Shown here piece after piece: positions 1-11,700 of a stretch of 64,000 nucleotides of DNA. This DNA comes from Stictocephala bisonia (taxonomy: Eukaryota > Arthropoda > Insecta > Hemiptera > Membracidae), in contig JAQJVL010000676.1 of assembly GCA_035578905.1 (NCBI GenBank), positions 62,001-126,000 of the forward strand, given 5' to 3'. The notes beneath the pieces were generated by a model. The model had not been told where the DNA came from, searched no databases, and saw only the letters and a list, made by a program, of their open reading frames with translations. A program made the translations under genes and the position numbers. Position 1 is the first letter of the stretch; every line of letters begins with the position of its first letter.

Positions 1-1075
1 TTGACTAGCAGTATTGTTTCGTCATATTAAAGGCTATGTAGGCGTTGATGTCAAGTTGTTTATTTGATTTTTCTGCTGCTGTAATGACAGTGTCATCTGC
101 AAACATAACAGTCTGGCAAAAATTTTTAAGTCGGTCTGGTAGGTCAGCAGGAATAGGACCGGGCCCAACACTGATCCTTGAGGCACACCTCTCTGCATTG
201 TGGTAGAGTTGATTGAGCTTTCTTCAGGGTATTATTAGAAAGGCATTTAACTTCCACCATTTGTTGTCTGCTCCTTAAATAGCTGTCAAACTAGGCTAGT
301 GTAGTTCCCGTGACTCCAAGAGCATTCAACTTACCAAGTAAGCAGTCATGATTTAGGCAGTCAAAAGCCTTGCTGAAATCTAAGTATAGACTAGTCACCA
401 TATAGCTCTCTTCCAGTTTGTCAATTATATTTTCAATCAGCTGTATTAGTGCTGTAGTAGTTGATCTGTCTTTCAAATAACCATGTTGGTAATTAGTTAA
501 TAGATTGTTTTGTTCTAGGTGTAGTAGTAATCTGGTTAAGAGCGATTTTTTCAATAATTTTTGAGAACGTGGATAGTAGAGAAATGGGTAGCTGCTCGTC
601 TCTGTGGTTGGCCCATTTTTGAATTTCGTGTAGACTTTTGTAGTTTTTAATTTTGATGGAAATATACCTTGTTGAAATGATTTGTTTATTATGGTTGTAA
701 ATGGAATGGCTGTCTCTTCTTTACAGCATCTTACCAGTTTGGCTGAAATTCCATCAGATTCCAGCTGATGTTTGTGGTTTGAGGGAATCTATAGTTTTCT
801 TGACTTCTTCAGGCGTAGCAGGATGCAAGGAGAGTGTTTCTAGGATGTTTGGTTGTAAGATGCAGAAATTTGAGGCAGAGTTGTTTTGTTGGTTATTTTC
901 ATTTAATGTTCTTTCTGCTGTGTTTGCAAAAAACTTATTGAAGTTATTTGCAATATCTTTTGGTTCTCTCACATCTTTACCATTTACCTGAAGTACCATT
1001 TTGATTAGTTTTTCATTTTTTCCCTTTCTTTCTTGGTTTATGACCTGCCATAATGCTTTTGTTTTGTTGTCCACT
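1..1075 (-). pseudogene. LINE reverse transcriptase fragment
   Basis: Minus-strand pieces in shifting frames match a non-LTR reverse transcriptase. 1074-754 carries the pre-palm region (DNKTKALWQVINQERK, later IANNFNKFF). 554-291 carries HGYLKDRSTTTALIQLIENI and LYLDFSKAFDCLNHD, the metal-binding motif A block. Further down, around 190-150, VPQGSVLGP can be read, and around 105-90 FADDT, the catalytic motif C, in a different frame. At least three frame changes rule out a functional enzyme. Confidence 0.85.
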
Positions 1076-1186
1076 AGTCAATGTTTGGTCTTTACGAAGT
1101 TTTTTGAGCTTTAGGTCATAGTCCTTTTTCCTTCTTGCTACTTCTGCTTTGTCTTCTGGCAGCCCAGAGCACTGCTCATTTGCTTC

Positions 1187-1190
1187 TATA

Positions 1191-1265
<75 letters not shown>
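1187..1265. repeat. (TA)n microsatellite inside the LINE
   Basis: About 79 bp of nearly pure TA with rare interruptions. It splits the LINE between the endonuclease linker and the reverse transcriptase, so it probably expanded after insertion. Confidence 0.97.
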
Positions 1266-1266
1266 T

Positions 1267-2150
1267 CCTTAACAGCTTGCTTTCCTCATCCCAGACATAC
1301 TTTGTTGGTTTTCGTTTTTTATTTGAAGTGGCATATGGACAGGCGATATCTAGAGAATGTATATTGCAGAAAGAGTCATATGCTGTGTCAACATTATGTA
1401 TTGTTTGAATTTCTGTCCAGTCTTCATTGCTTAAGAGTAGCTTGAGTTTGTGTACGGATTGTTCATTAAAAACTCTTCTTTTTTCTTTTGGTGTTGGATT
1501 AGAGATGTTTTGGGAAATTAAGGTTATTATTTGAGCTGTATGATCTGAGAGGTCTGTTTGAGCTACCTTAGTAATAATTTCATTTTGCTGCAGATTGTTA
1601 CATACCCAGTCTATTGATGTTGATGAGGTTGATGTTGTTCTTGTTGCCGGAATGTCTGGTAACGTTATAGCATGCTAACAGGTCTGTGATCTTTTTACTA
1701 TCATTATTTTCTTGCAGGATGTCTACATTTATGTCTCCCACTATCACTATTGGCTTCTCTGTGGTTAGGTCATCATTTATCATACTTGAGAGATGATTCA
1801 GTGCTGCATCAAGGTTTGAACTAGGTGGTCGGTAAACTCCTAATACTAGAAGTGGCCCTTTTTTCCTTCGAATTTCATATAGTGCTGACTCACATATAAG
1901 TTCAGAATCTGGGCTGCTTGTTTTTAATAGCCTGACACAATTTTCCTTATCATTCTTAGCAAATGCAGCTACACCTCCCTTTGTATGGAGTTGTCTACAG
2001 AAACCGCCAACTAAGGAATAGTTTGTTATCTTGGTGTTTTGCAAGTTTTCCTTGTTGAGACCATGTTCTGTGACAATGAATAAATGTGGGTTTTCTTCAC
2101 TTAAATAGTGTGTCACTCTTTCCAGTGTGAACTGAGCAATGCGAACCCTC
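1267..2150 (-). pseudogene. LINE apurinic-like endonuclease domain fragment
   Basis: The longest open stretch, 2116-1598, encodes a piece of the exonuclease-endonuclease-phosphatase fold used to nick target DNA: FIVTEHGL (glutamate motif), NYSLVGGFCRQLHTKGGVAA, LLVLGVYRPPSS and VIVGDINVD (catalytic GDxN-type motif). After about 1620 the match continues in another frame, with a readable SDHTAQ-like segment and YVWDEESKLLR up to the TA repeat. The start of the domain is missing or replaced beyond about 2150. Confidence 0.85.
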
Positions 2151-2264
2151 AGCTCACCTAACTCGATAATATTGGGAGGCGGTTTTTTTTATATAAATAA
2201 TCTAACTAACATGAATCAACAGCCATTAAGACCTCATATTAATACCAAAAATCAGTTTTAAATT

Positions 2265-2510
2265 ATTCAATTTAAATGTACAGAGATCATTATACACAAA
2301 AAAGGAATTACTAGAAATATTCTAGACTGAGGAGAATCTATACCTATTCTTAACAAAAACAGCACATGTAAAAACAGGAAAGTACCATTTACAATATAAC
2401 TTAGAAAATTATTCTCTCAAAACTTTTTTAGTAGAAAGACTAAAGCAGGTGGCGGAGTCGCTATTTACTCAAAGACTTCTGTTGGCGCAGAAATTATGTG
2501 CACTTGAGTT
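2265..2510 (+). pseudogene. Second LINE endonuclease relic, opposite orientation
   Basis: On the plus strand, shifting frames give LNVQ..., KKELLEIF, EENLYLFLT, NYSLKTF, then FSRKTKAGGGVAIYSKTS. This is the N-terminal half of a LINE endonuclease, with the NVQ start, the glutamate region and GGGVAIY. It is head-to-head with the minus-strand LINE ending near 2150 and carries stops and frameshifts. No reverse transcriptase follows. Confidence 0.7.
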
Positions 2511-2893
2511 TGAAGTTTGCTTTCTAGATATTAAGAGACCATGAAAAATTTAATCATACCATTGTTTTCCTCATTAAGTTGTAAGTTATGAAAATGAATA
2601 TTTAAATTTTACTATAAGTTTTAATATCTTGTATCCTAGTTTGAGCAAAAAAAGTACCGGAATTTTAACTAGTTTTCATTGTACATCAAACTTACACCTT
2701 TATTACTAAACAACCTGTTAATGTATCACATTTATTTTTTAATATGTGGTTGATAAGGATGTTTCCTATAAGTTTGATGAATTTTAGCTTTTCAAGAAAA
2801 AAGTTCTTATCAATTACCTGAAACATTGATTTCTTGGCTTCTAGAGGTAGTAAAATGAATTAATTGGTCTTGTTAATCCTTATTACATGTATA
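2511..2893. other. No gene seen
   Basis: AT-rich sequence without a coding pattern or a repeat I can name. Confidence 0.5.
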
Positions 2894-3008
2894 CATTGTT
2901 TTCATATGTGTAAGTAAATGCAGTGATTATAAATAAATTTAAAATAACTCTAAATTGATTTATATTAATATAAAATCACTGCATTTACCTACAAATATGA
3001 AAACCATG
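2894..3008. repeat. Fold-back repeat with ~37 bp arms
   Basis: The left arm, 2894-2930, is nearly the reverse complement of the right arm, 2972-3008, around a ~41 bp AT-rich spacer. Both arms share the core gtaaatgcagtgat. The arrangement suits a very small MITE or a hairpin remnant. Confidence 0.8.
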
Positions 3009-4599
3009 TTTTGTAACTTCTAATTAAAATGTTATTCGATATAACAACTAGACTTTTACCTTTGATGAACCAGTCTTTAAAGGATGGTGTTTTTCCTAAC
3101 AGGCTTAAATGCCTATTTTTAAGAAGAGTGTCCAATCTTAGATTAGGACAATCTTCCGACAATCTCAAAACTTAGAAAGAACTGTCTGCAATAGAATAAC
3201 TGATTGCCTTAGCTGTAATAATATAATTTTCTCAAAACAATTTGGATACCAGTCAAAAAAATCAACCAAGCCGGCTCTCAATTGGCTTCACAAACTTATG
3301 CATCAAAACCTGGGTGAGGGTTAAATGGCTTTAGGCTGTTTCATTGACATAACTTTAAACTTTTGAAACAAAACCTGAGTTTATTGGAACCAAACTATTC
3401 TCATTATTACCTGAATACTTATCCTGAAAAATGTACGGTATTTAATACTGATTATAGGTGTAAATTATTTCAAGAAAATTTTTTACTGGTAAAAAGACTA
3501 GTAAATTTAGAGCTAAACGTTAATATTCAGTGTTTAGTCTTTTACAATTAAAAGTCAACAATTAACTATTCTTTACTAAACACTAGTCCAGTTCCATGTG
3601 TCAAACATGCAATTTGTATATCTTTACAAGCAGGTAAGGGTTGGCTGTTGCCACGCTTAGAGTCTATTTACTTATTATTCATAAGTCACTAAAACATCAA
3701 AATATCTTATTGTCAGAGATTTTAGTGATATCACAAGGTCTTTGTTTCAACTAAGGCAACTTTTCTCAGAAATTGTATGTTTTAATTTATATAAAGTGAC
3801 AATGAAGCCAGCCATGAAAGTATAAAACCAATTCATTAAAAACTTTGTTATAATTGTAATGACAGATAATTTTACTCAAAAAGTGCACATTTATCCAATG
3901 AAAAGAATAAATATACTAAAATGTATTTTGACCAAAAGGTACTTTAATCACACACAGTGCTACTGCCCAACCATCCACGTAGATATAGTGGTCCTGAACA
4001 CAGGAACAGTTAAATTATAATATATGGGCGTTACCTCAATATTATAAATGTCAATGAAAATACAGTTTTTTCTACTTAAATGTTAATTATATTGTAAAAG
4101 TATAATGTCCTAGGAGACACTCTTGCACACTTCGCGTGCCAATCCCTAACCGTTACACCTCGGCATGTGACTTTTGACTACAAATAATATTAGATTAACT
4201 ATATAATATAAAATTGCATTATTAAACTTATTTACAGTATCTCACCACTACACACTACTTGCGTTGCTACCTATTTATTAGTATAAATGTCCAATGGTAT
4301 TACATATTAGGACCTATATGTATAGGAACATTTTTACCCAACCAATCATAACCTTCAGTTTTGGAACTTAGTTTGGGAATACCCTGTATATAGATTATGT
4401 TATTACTTGTAAAATGTAAACAAAATACTGCTTGCACTTGTTATTTACTAGTATCAAATTATTAGTAACTTATTTTTGAGAAAACCAATAAACTTTTTAA
4501 CTATTTAAAATCATAACATGTTTTGTTAATTAATTAATTTTATTCATTACTTATCCAGTAGCTTCAAGAAATGGATTCGTCAACAAAGTTACAAGAGTA
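3009..4599. other. AT-rich sequence, no gene seen
   Basis: No coding signal on either strand. The short open frame at 3363-3551 has no recognisable features. Around 4105-4180 there is similarity to the start of the dispersed repeat at 9705 (shared gcacactt, gccaa.ccc context). An accctgtata motif at 4384 resembles the end of common arthropod elements. Confidence 0.45.
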
Positions 4600-5230
4600 A
4601 AACATTACAAAGTTAACAGGTTATATTGCTGATGTCGAGGTGGTAAAGTCTTCTTTACATTAGCCTCTGGAATTTGTCAATGGGTAGACTAGGTTGTCTG
4701 CTGTTTCTTGAGGTACTTTCCTAAGCTAAATAATGTGTTTGGTAGGGTGTCTTTTAGTTTTTGTCCAACATGTGATGGGTTTTCTCTAAGAGGACGTGGT
4801 ATTTAATACTTTGAATTATGACTGGTGTTACTTGTTTCAAGATATTGTTTGTCGACATGTAAAATGACTTGTAATATTTACAGAGCTTAAACGGTTAATA
4901 TTCCAAGTGTTCAAAGGCTTGCTTACAACTTGCACACTGGTGAAGGTCAACAAGTGAACGTATTTCTTTTCTTGAACTGTGAGAACACTAGGTTGCCAGC
5001 CAATGGTACACCCCATGCATTATGTCTATATCTCATATGAGAGTCTACAAGGACATGGTATGCATACTTAGCAGTTTCTTGATTTCTTATCCATTTCATA
5101 AGTCTTACTATAAACCTCAGAGCTCATCTTATTGCAGAGATTATTTATGTGTTCATATCACAAAAGGTCTTTGTTTACGGTAATGCTAAGGAACTTTGTG
5201 ATATATCATTGAATATTGTAGTGTCTTTCA
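4600..5230 (-). pseudogene. Highly decayed LINE reverse-transcriptase C-terminal region
   Basis: Minus-strand translation in broken frames still shows the region downstream of the catalytic core of Jockey/CR1-like ORF2: FLSITVNKDLL, HINNLCNKMSSEVYS, then CMGCTIGWQ, VLTVQEKK, LLTFTSVQ and NINRLSSV. These match the family's sequence of FLGI.ID..L.W..HI, LQK.A.R and L.IL..... patterns. Many stops are present. Placed just beyond the 3' end of the reductase gene. Confidence 0.6.
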
Positions 5231-5593
5231 ACTTTAATAAAAAATGTTGGACATGAAGCCAAGCCATTGAGGGAAAGTAAAAAACACAACTAACAAATAT
5301 AAAAATTTTAATAATTTGTACCATTACAATTAATTTAAACTCCAACAAAAGTACAACATGTTTTGTTCCAAAGATAACAAGAAATCACAAAACAGAGCTC
5401 AATGTAAATTTGCCTTACAAACAAGGTTTAGCCATTTTAGCAGTCTTGTCAAGACTTCTTTAACAATGGCACTTGTCATGTACCCAAACACATACAGTCT
5501 GAGAGAACCGCACTCTCAATATAAATAATAAGTACAATAAATAACTGTACCAAATTAACATCATTAACTATCACATACACAGTTTCACTATTA
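5231..5593 (-). other. Downstream flank / probable 3' UTR of the reductase gene
   Basis: AT-rich sequence directly after the reductase stop. An ATTAAA hexamer on the minus strand at 5312-5307 is a possible polyadenylation signal; no AATAAA was seen. The 3' end is therefore only a guess. Confidence 0.3.
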
Positions 5594-5713
5594 TTACGAG
5601 GCAGCGGTGTTCTTCTTTCTGATTGCTCGTGACTTGATGTTCTCCATGGTCCGAGTGATCATCCAGTAAGCGAAAGCGGGTGAAAGAGACTCCATGAGTT
5701 TAATACATCCGAC
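5594..5713 (-). CDS. KAR terminal exon with stop
   Basis: A 120 bp last exon after an atttcag acceptor. It encodes VGCIKLMESLSPAFAYWMI, then TRTMENIKSRAIRKKNTAAS and TAA. The hydrophobic stretch and basic tail resemble the end of the family. GC content drops sharply after the stop. Confidence 0.88.
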   Translation of the reverse strand, partial: VGCIKLMESLSPAFAYWMITRTMENIKSRAIRKKNTAAS

Positions 5714-8700
5714 CTGAAATTCAAATATCAGTTAAATTAGAATGCTAATGAATGAATGCTTTCACTAATGACCAAATAAACTCACGCTGCATGGATTGTA
5801 AACTTAGTAATTAATTATTGGAAGCTATACAATTGGAATTTTTAATAAGAAATCTGACTTTGGGGTTTATCAAGATTTTCAATCTTCTTCTTTTTAATAA
5901 AATTCTCTTGCCAGCCCACAGGCCTGTGCATGTACTTTATTTATCGAGTGAAGTACCAACTTTATTGTCAGCTCAGTTATGGGTTTAAACATTGGACCTT
6001 CCACTATGGTTACTGAGCCACTACACCCTTAATATGTACAATAATCTTTAATCTGTTAAGAAACTAAAACTATTAATTTTCTTGAAAAGAGAACAAAGAT
6101 GTAAAACTACAACTATTTTATTATAATATATCTAGTTAAAAAGTGCATTATTTTCACGTTTTCGTCATTCACTTTGTGTCAAATCTGTATATATAAAAGC
6201 TATTTACGTCTCATAACGATTTCTCCAAAACAATAAGTTGAATTGACTTGAACATAAGTTTATCTTGGCCCCTAGAGGCTTACTAATAAGGGATTTTACT
6301 CTCCGTCCCACTGTCCTCCAAAATTCTCATAGTATTCTTATGGAGCTATATTAATTGATTTATTTGATTAACAGCTGTTAAATAAAAACAAATTGAATAA
6401 AATTATGGTAGGCTAAACTTTTTAAATTAAAAATAATCGAATACAGAAGTAAATCATTATACATAACATCAGCTGTTCCAAATCGGACATTAGATTAAAT
6501 AATTGCTTTTTAAAAACAAAGTATTAAGTTTGATTTACTTTTAAATAATCAAACTTAATATTAAGACCGGCGAAGCGGACGGGTACAGCTAGTATAATAT
6601 AATTACAATATAGGATTGCCTAAGTATAGCAATTTATGAAATTCGAGGAGTGACATTAATAAAAAAAAAGTAGTGAAGTAAAAATAGTAAACACAAAAAC
6701 AATCAGAAGCTTGTGTAGTATCAGATGATGGTAAACTAGTTACTGAAAGACCTCACGAAATAAAAACGTAATTATACTGAAATGTTTGAGTTTTTCGTAT
6801 ATTAAAATCAGAAACTGTTTTTTAAATAATAAATTATGAAACAACATGCTAATTAATTGCAAAATAATTAAATAACAACGTTGTACATGCAACTGTCTCA
6901 TTAGCTCAAAACTCATTTTAAACAAAGTTTTAGCTTTATAAATATATAAGATATATTACGTGTACCAATTATAATTTAAAAAAAGTTTATTGATAAAATA
7001 CAAAATTGTATAAACTTCATTTAAGACATCAACGGCAAGTTTTGAACTACATTATTATATAAGACAATAAAAGTCATTGTCAAGGTATTAAGCAGTACAA
7101 GTAAACGTCACACAACACAAATTTATTACAATATAAGCACAAAATGTACAAGTACAAATTTTGTACTTGTATTGTAGTATATTTGTGCTTATATTGTAAT
7201 AAATTTGTGTTGTGTGACGTTTACTTGTACTGTATATGTACCAACACGCATTATACTAATTAAAAAAACTAAGGTATTAAGCACATTATTAGTTACACGA
7301 GGCATTGAATGAATGAATACATAATTAAATAGAATAGTTAGATATTCATAAAAAGTTAATATAGCCTAGAAACATCATGGGCAAGGTTTAAAAACATGGG
7401 GACGCCAGAGTATACTCATATTAATCACTAAAAATGTAGAACCAAACAAGCAGAGTAAACTATTTACTATAATTAAAACCTACTCAGAAAAGAGTTATTA
7501 AGTATTTAACTATAGAAGATAATGGCACCAACACAAATGAAGAAATAAAAAAAAAAAAAAAATGACAAGAACACTGTTTTGAACTGACAAAATGGAAAGA
7601 ATCTCCTCAAATGTTTCGTGTTCATTAGTCAAGAAATAGACTAAATTGCATTCAAAAAAATTATTAAGATTCTGATAGCCTTGACTATAGATTAAAATTA
7701 GTCTGCAAAAATCATAAATTAGTTTTCAAGATCTTTTTTTACTTTAATGTCTACATTGGATCACTTAAGTCGTTTAGTTTAGTCTTTCCTTTACTTAGTA
7801 TTAGATCTTCTTGAAGCAAAATATACATTCATCCTATCTGAATAGAACTCATATAGGTTTGTTTACCTTTGTTTTAAATTTTACATTTTTGTTATTAAGG
7901 TTTTAATGTTTGTCTTTAAATATTACCAATGTTTCTTTTTAAATCCTCTGTTGTTAGATCTAACCCTTTCATTCTTCTTTAATTTTTTTAATCAAAAAAG
8001 GCGATATTCTTAATTTTCATAGTTTTTCTACTATCTGTCTGGTTAATCTATTTTCCAGCATTCTCATTATGTACCCAAAAATATATTTCTTTTGCATCAT
8101 GTCAATTATGCACATGATACATTTCTCTCTATACACCATTTCATAGAGGTATAATTCACCATTCCTCTTCTTTGTGATTTTATTTGTTTATAATTGTTCA
8201 AATTAGTTCTCATTAAAACATCAGTAAATACAACAAACTGTTATTGAACTCATATAAATAATCAGCCATTGGCACTAAATTTTTTTGAATCTAAGACAGT
8301 AGCTTTGTTTCGCTAATATAAAAATAACCTCTGGTCTAGTGATCAGATGAAGCTACTAACCAGTAGAGAGTGGGGGTAGTAGCCAGTGGTCTGGTCCTCG
8401 ATGCCGACTGTCCGCAACGCACTTTGCACGTACTTGGTGGGTGACGGGGCCATCCACGTGGGCTTCTTGATCTTGCTCATCTTAGTGGCCACGTAGCCAG
8501 GTGTTAAGCATTGGACGACAATACCATACTTTTTGTACTCTGACGACAGATCTTGGCTGAACTTTGACACAAAGATCTGTAACAGATTAAATAAGGTTTA
8601 ATGCTTATTAAAATCTTAATTATATTGGTAAATAGCTGAGTTATATTATAAAAAGACACTAAACTTGATTTAACAAATTAAAAAAATATAAGCATTTATA

Positions 8701-11700
8701 TCAAAATGTGTTATATGAAATTAAGCTCTTGCAGCAATAAACAATACTTCTACACATTAACGGGTCTTATTTAACCTTCAGAACAAATTGAAGTTCTCAC
8801 AGTAACTGCATAGTGTAATGTTTCATACGTAATTAACCTCAACCTTTGTCCTCACTTATGGAATAAAATTACACTGGGAAATGGTCACTCTCTGCTTATG
8901 AGACAAGCAGATTCAGCTTCCAGACAGTGTGTTATTCTTTACTAAGTTAAGGAGCCATAGATTTTTGGTTTCATTTCCACAAATAGCTCAGTTCATGATT
9001 ATTTTACTAGACAGAGAAGCTTTCTTAGAATTAGGCAATAAACTACCAAACAACCATCAAATCAACTTTTGAAGTGGGAAAGAAAATTTAAAACATCATG
9101 TAACCTGAAGAAATACAGTTTCTAGATAAATTAATTTAAAATTAAGAGAAAATCATTGTTGATAGAACTAAGTCTATACGATATTGAAGATTTTATAATA
9201 TAGTAGACGACTGTCCTTGCCTCGCTACAGAGGTTCTCTACCCTTGATTACCCTTCCCTCCATGGTTCTCTCTAAACCTTCACATCAATATAAAAGATCA
9301 GCCTGCTGCCGATCTCATAGATAATAAAGTGTTATAGTCTATAAAACCTTTTAAGTCTACTTTAGAGGGATGCAAATTATTGCAATCATGTCAGAATTAG
9401 TATAACTTATCAAACATTTTTAAATGAAAGTAGCCAAGCTGTTGTGTCATGTTTATGTTATTTGTATCAGCTGTTTGAAAATAAATTATTAAATTGAATT
9501 GATGTCAATTTTAATGTTATTCTAATGGAAAAAAGGAAACGATAAGGAGCTGTTTCTGCCTGTTAGGAATGGAATTTCGAGAAATCCTTCCTTAATGGGT
9601 CTATATGATACAAAAGCTAACTTCACTCCATATTTTATCAAAATCTGTTCTGTGGTCCCAGAGATTTTGACACTAGTAGGTACATAGTTTTTGGATTTTA
9701 TATATTGAGACTAGAGGACACCCCTGCACACTTTGCATGCCAACCCCGTCGTCACTCACTGCATTCGTGAGATAAGCTCGGCCTGCGGCCTTGCCTGGGA
9801 ACTGTACCTTTAGCCCGTTTGAGGTACTCAATACAGTACCATTTTAGAAACTCGGCCTGCAGCCTCGTGGGGGAGCTCGGTCTACAGGCCTCTTTGTGGA
9901 ACTCGGCCTACGGGCTCGCGGAAGAAAGTTCAGCCTGTGGCCTCACCAAGACACTCTACTACAGTCCGATTTGCGAATCTCGGAATGTCGCCTCGTGAGA
10001 AAAATCGGCTCACTGCCTCGCCAGGATTGTTAACCAGTATAACCATTAATTTTGGTTTTTGGGGCAGTGGAGCCCCTAAATATGTCTTTTCTAAAATCTG
10101 ATGGTAAATTAGTATTTAAGATGAGAATACCTTTATTTTGATACCCCACTTGTGTGTATTAGTTTAACATACTCAATTTTGGGTTTTGGAGCATATTTTT
10201 TATTTGAGGGGGGGGTAGAACCCTTAAATGTTGTCTCTTCCAAGATGTAATGGTAAAATATAATTTTTTAGGGGCATATACCCCTTACTATTTACCCTGT
10301 TCAAAATATGATGCTATATTTGGATTCAGGAGGGAACTAGCTTTAAAATGTTACCCCACTTGAGTAGATAAGATCAGTTTAACAAATTTTTACATTTTAA
10401 AAAATTTCAGTTTTGGGCCACCGATACCTCAAATTGTTATAGAACATCGAGCTTTATAGTATATAAATTGCAACCACAACCGAAATTGAATATTACGAGT
10501 TTTGTAGTCTATGTCACATTTTTGTCGTTAACTTTTAAACTTGACGATGCCATCATGTAAATATTTTTTTACTGCAATAAAGAATTAGATTTTATTTGGA
10601 AAAATAATGACAGGCTTGTAATCTATATCCAACAAAGCTGATGCTTGCTACCCCTAGCGCATATGGAAGACTATATGGATAGTCTTTAGTCTGTGTTATA
10701 TAACAACGACTTGAGACCCAATACTATTAATAAATTGGCCCCATTAAACCATTGTCTTTTCAACATTTCCATTAATTATTTGGTTATTTCGTGATTAATA
10801 TCATAAGAATGGAAATACTTACAGTGTACAGTAAATGTAAGGAGGGGGTATAAAATGGCTTATGATTTGAAAAGTTGAAGGACCACCAAAAGAGATGAAA
10901 AGTAACAAAGCACCTGGCGCAGATGGTATCAGTGCCGAAATGATAAAGGCAGGAGGTAAATATTTAATTACGCAAATCCATAAGCTGTTATTACAAATCT
11001 GGAAAGAAGAATACGTACCGAAGGAATGGGAAGAAGCAATAATAATACCACTTCATAAGAAAGGCGACAAACAGAACCCAGAAAACTACAGAGGAATATC
11101 TCTTTTAAACACTATCTACAAAATCTTCTCCAAAATTGTACTTAGAAGACTAGAAACCTACACCAATGAAATTATAGAAGAACACCAAGCTGGATTAATA
11201 AAAAGCAGATCGACCGCAGACCAAATTTTCATTCTTAAACAAGCCATTCAAAATACTGGGAGTTTAACAAACATTTTTTTGGAATTTTTATCGATTTCAG
11301 CAAAGCCTATGACAGTTTGTGTAGAGATAAGATATGGGAAAAAATGGAAGGTTTCGGAATACCAAGGAAAATCATAAATTTGGCAAGGCTTAGTGTAAAT
11401 AACAGCAGATGTAGAGTAAAAGTGGAAAACGACTACACCACAACCTTTGAAGTTAAGACAGGAGTGAGACAGGGTGATGGCTTGTCCCCTATTCTTTTTA
11501 ATATCGCATTGGAAGGAGCATTAAAAGAAGTAAAGAAAACTAATATAGGGATAGAAATAGGGGATAAAATATCAGCTCTGGCCTTTGCAGATGACGTAGT
11601 TTTGTTGGCAGAAAGCAAAGAAGATCTGAAAATTATAACTGAAATTTTAATTAAAGAAACCCAAGAAGTTGGACTAAAGTTAGCAATGAAAAAACTAAAT

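Larger units (their letters stand above)
1..2160 (-). mobile_element. Decayed Jockey/CR1-like non-LTR retrotransposon, runs off the left edge
   Basis: Read on the minus strand, endonuclease (about 2116-1400) is followed by a linker and reverse transcriptase (about 1080-1), the usual order in the ORF2 of this LINE group. Several frameshifts and a TA microsatellite inside the linker show it is dead. Its 3' end lies beyond position 1. Confidence 0.85.
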
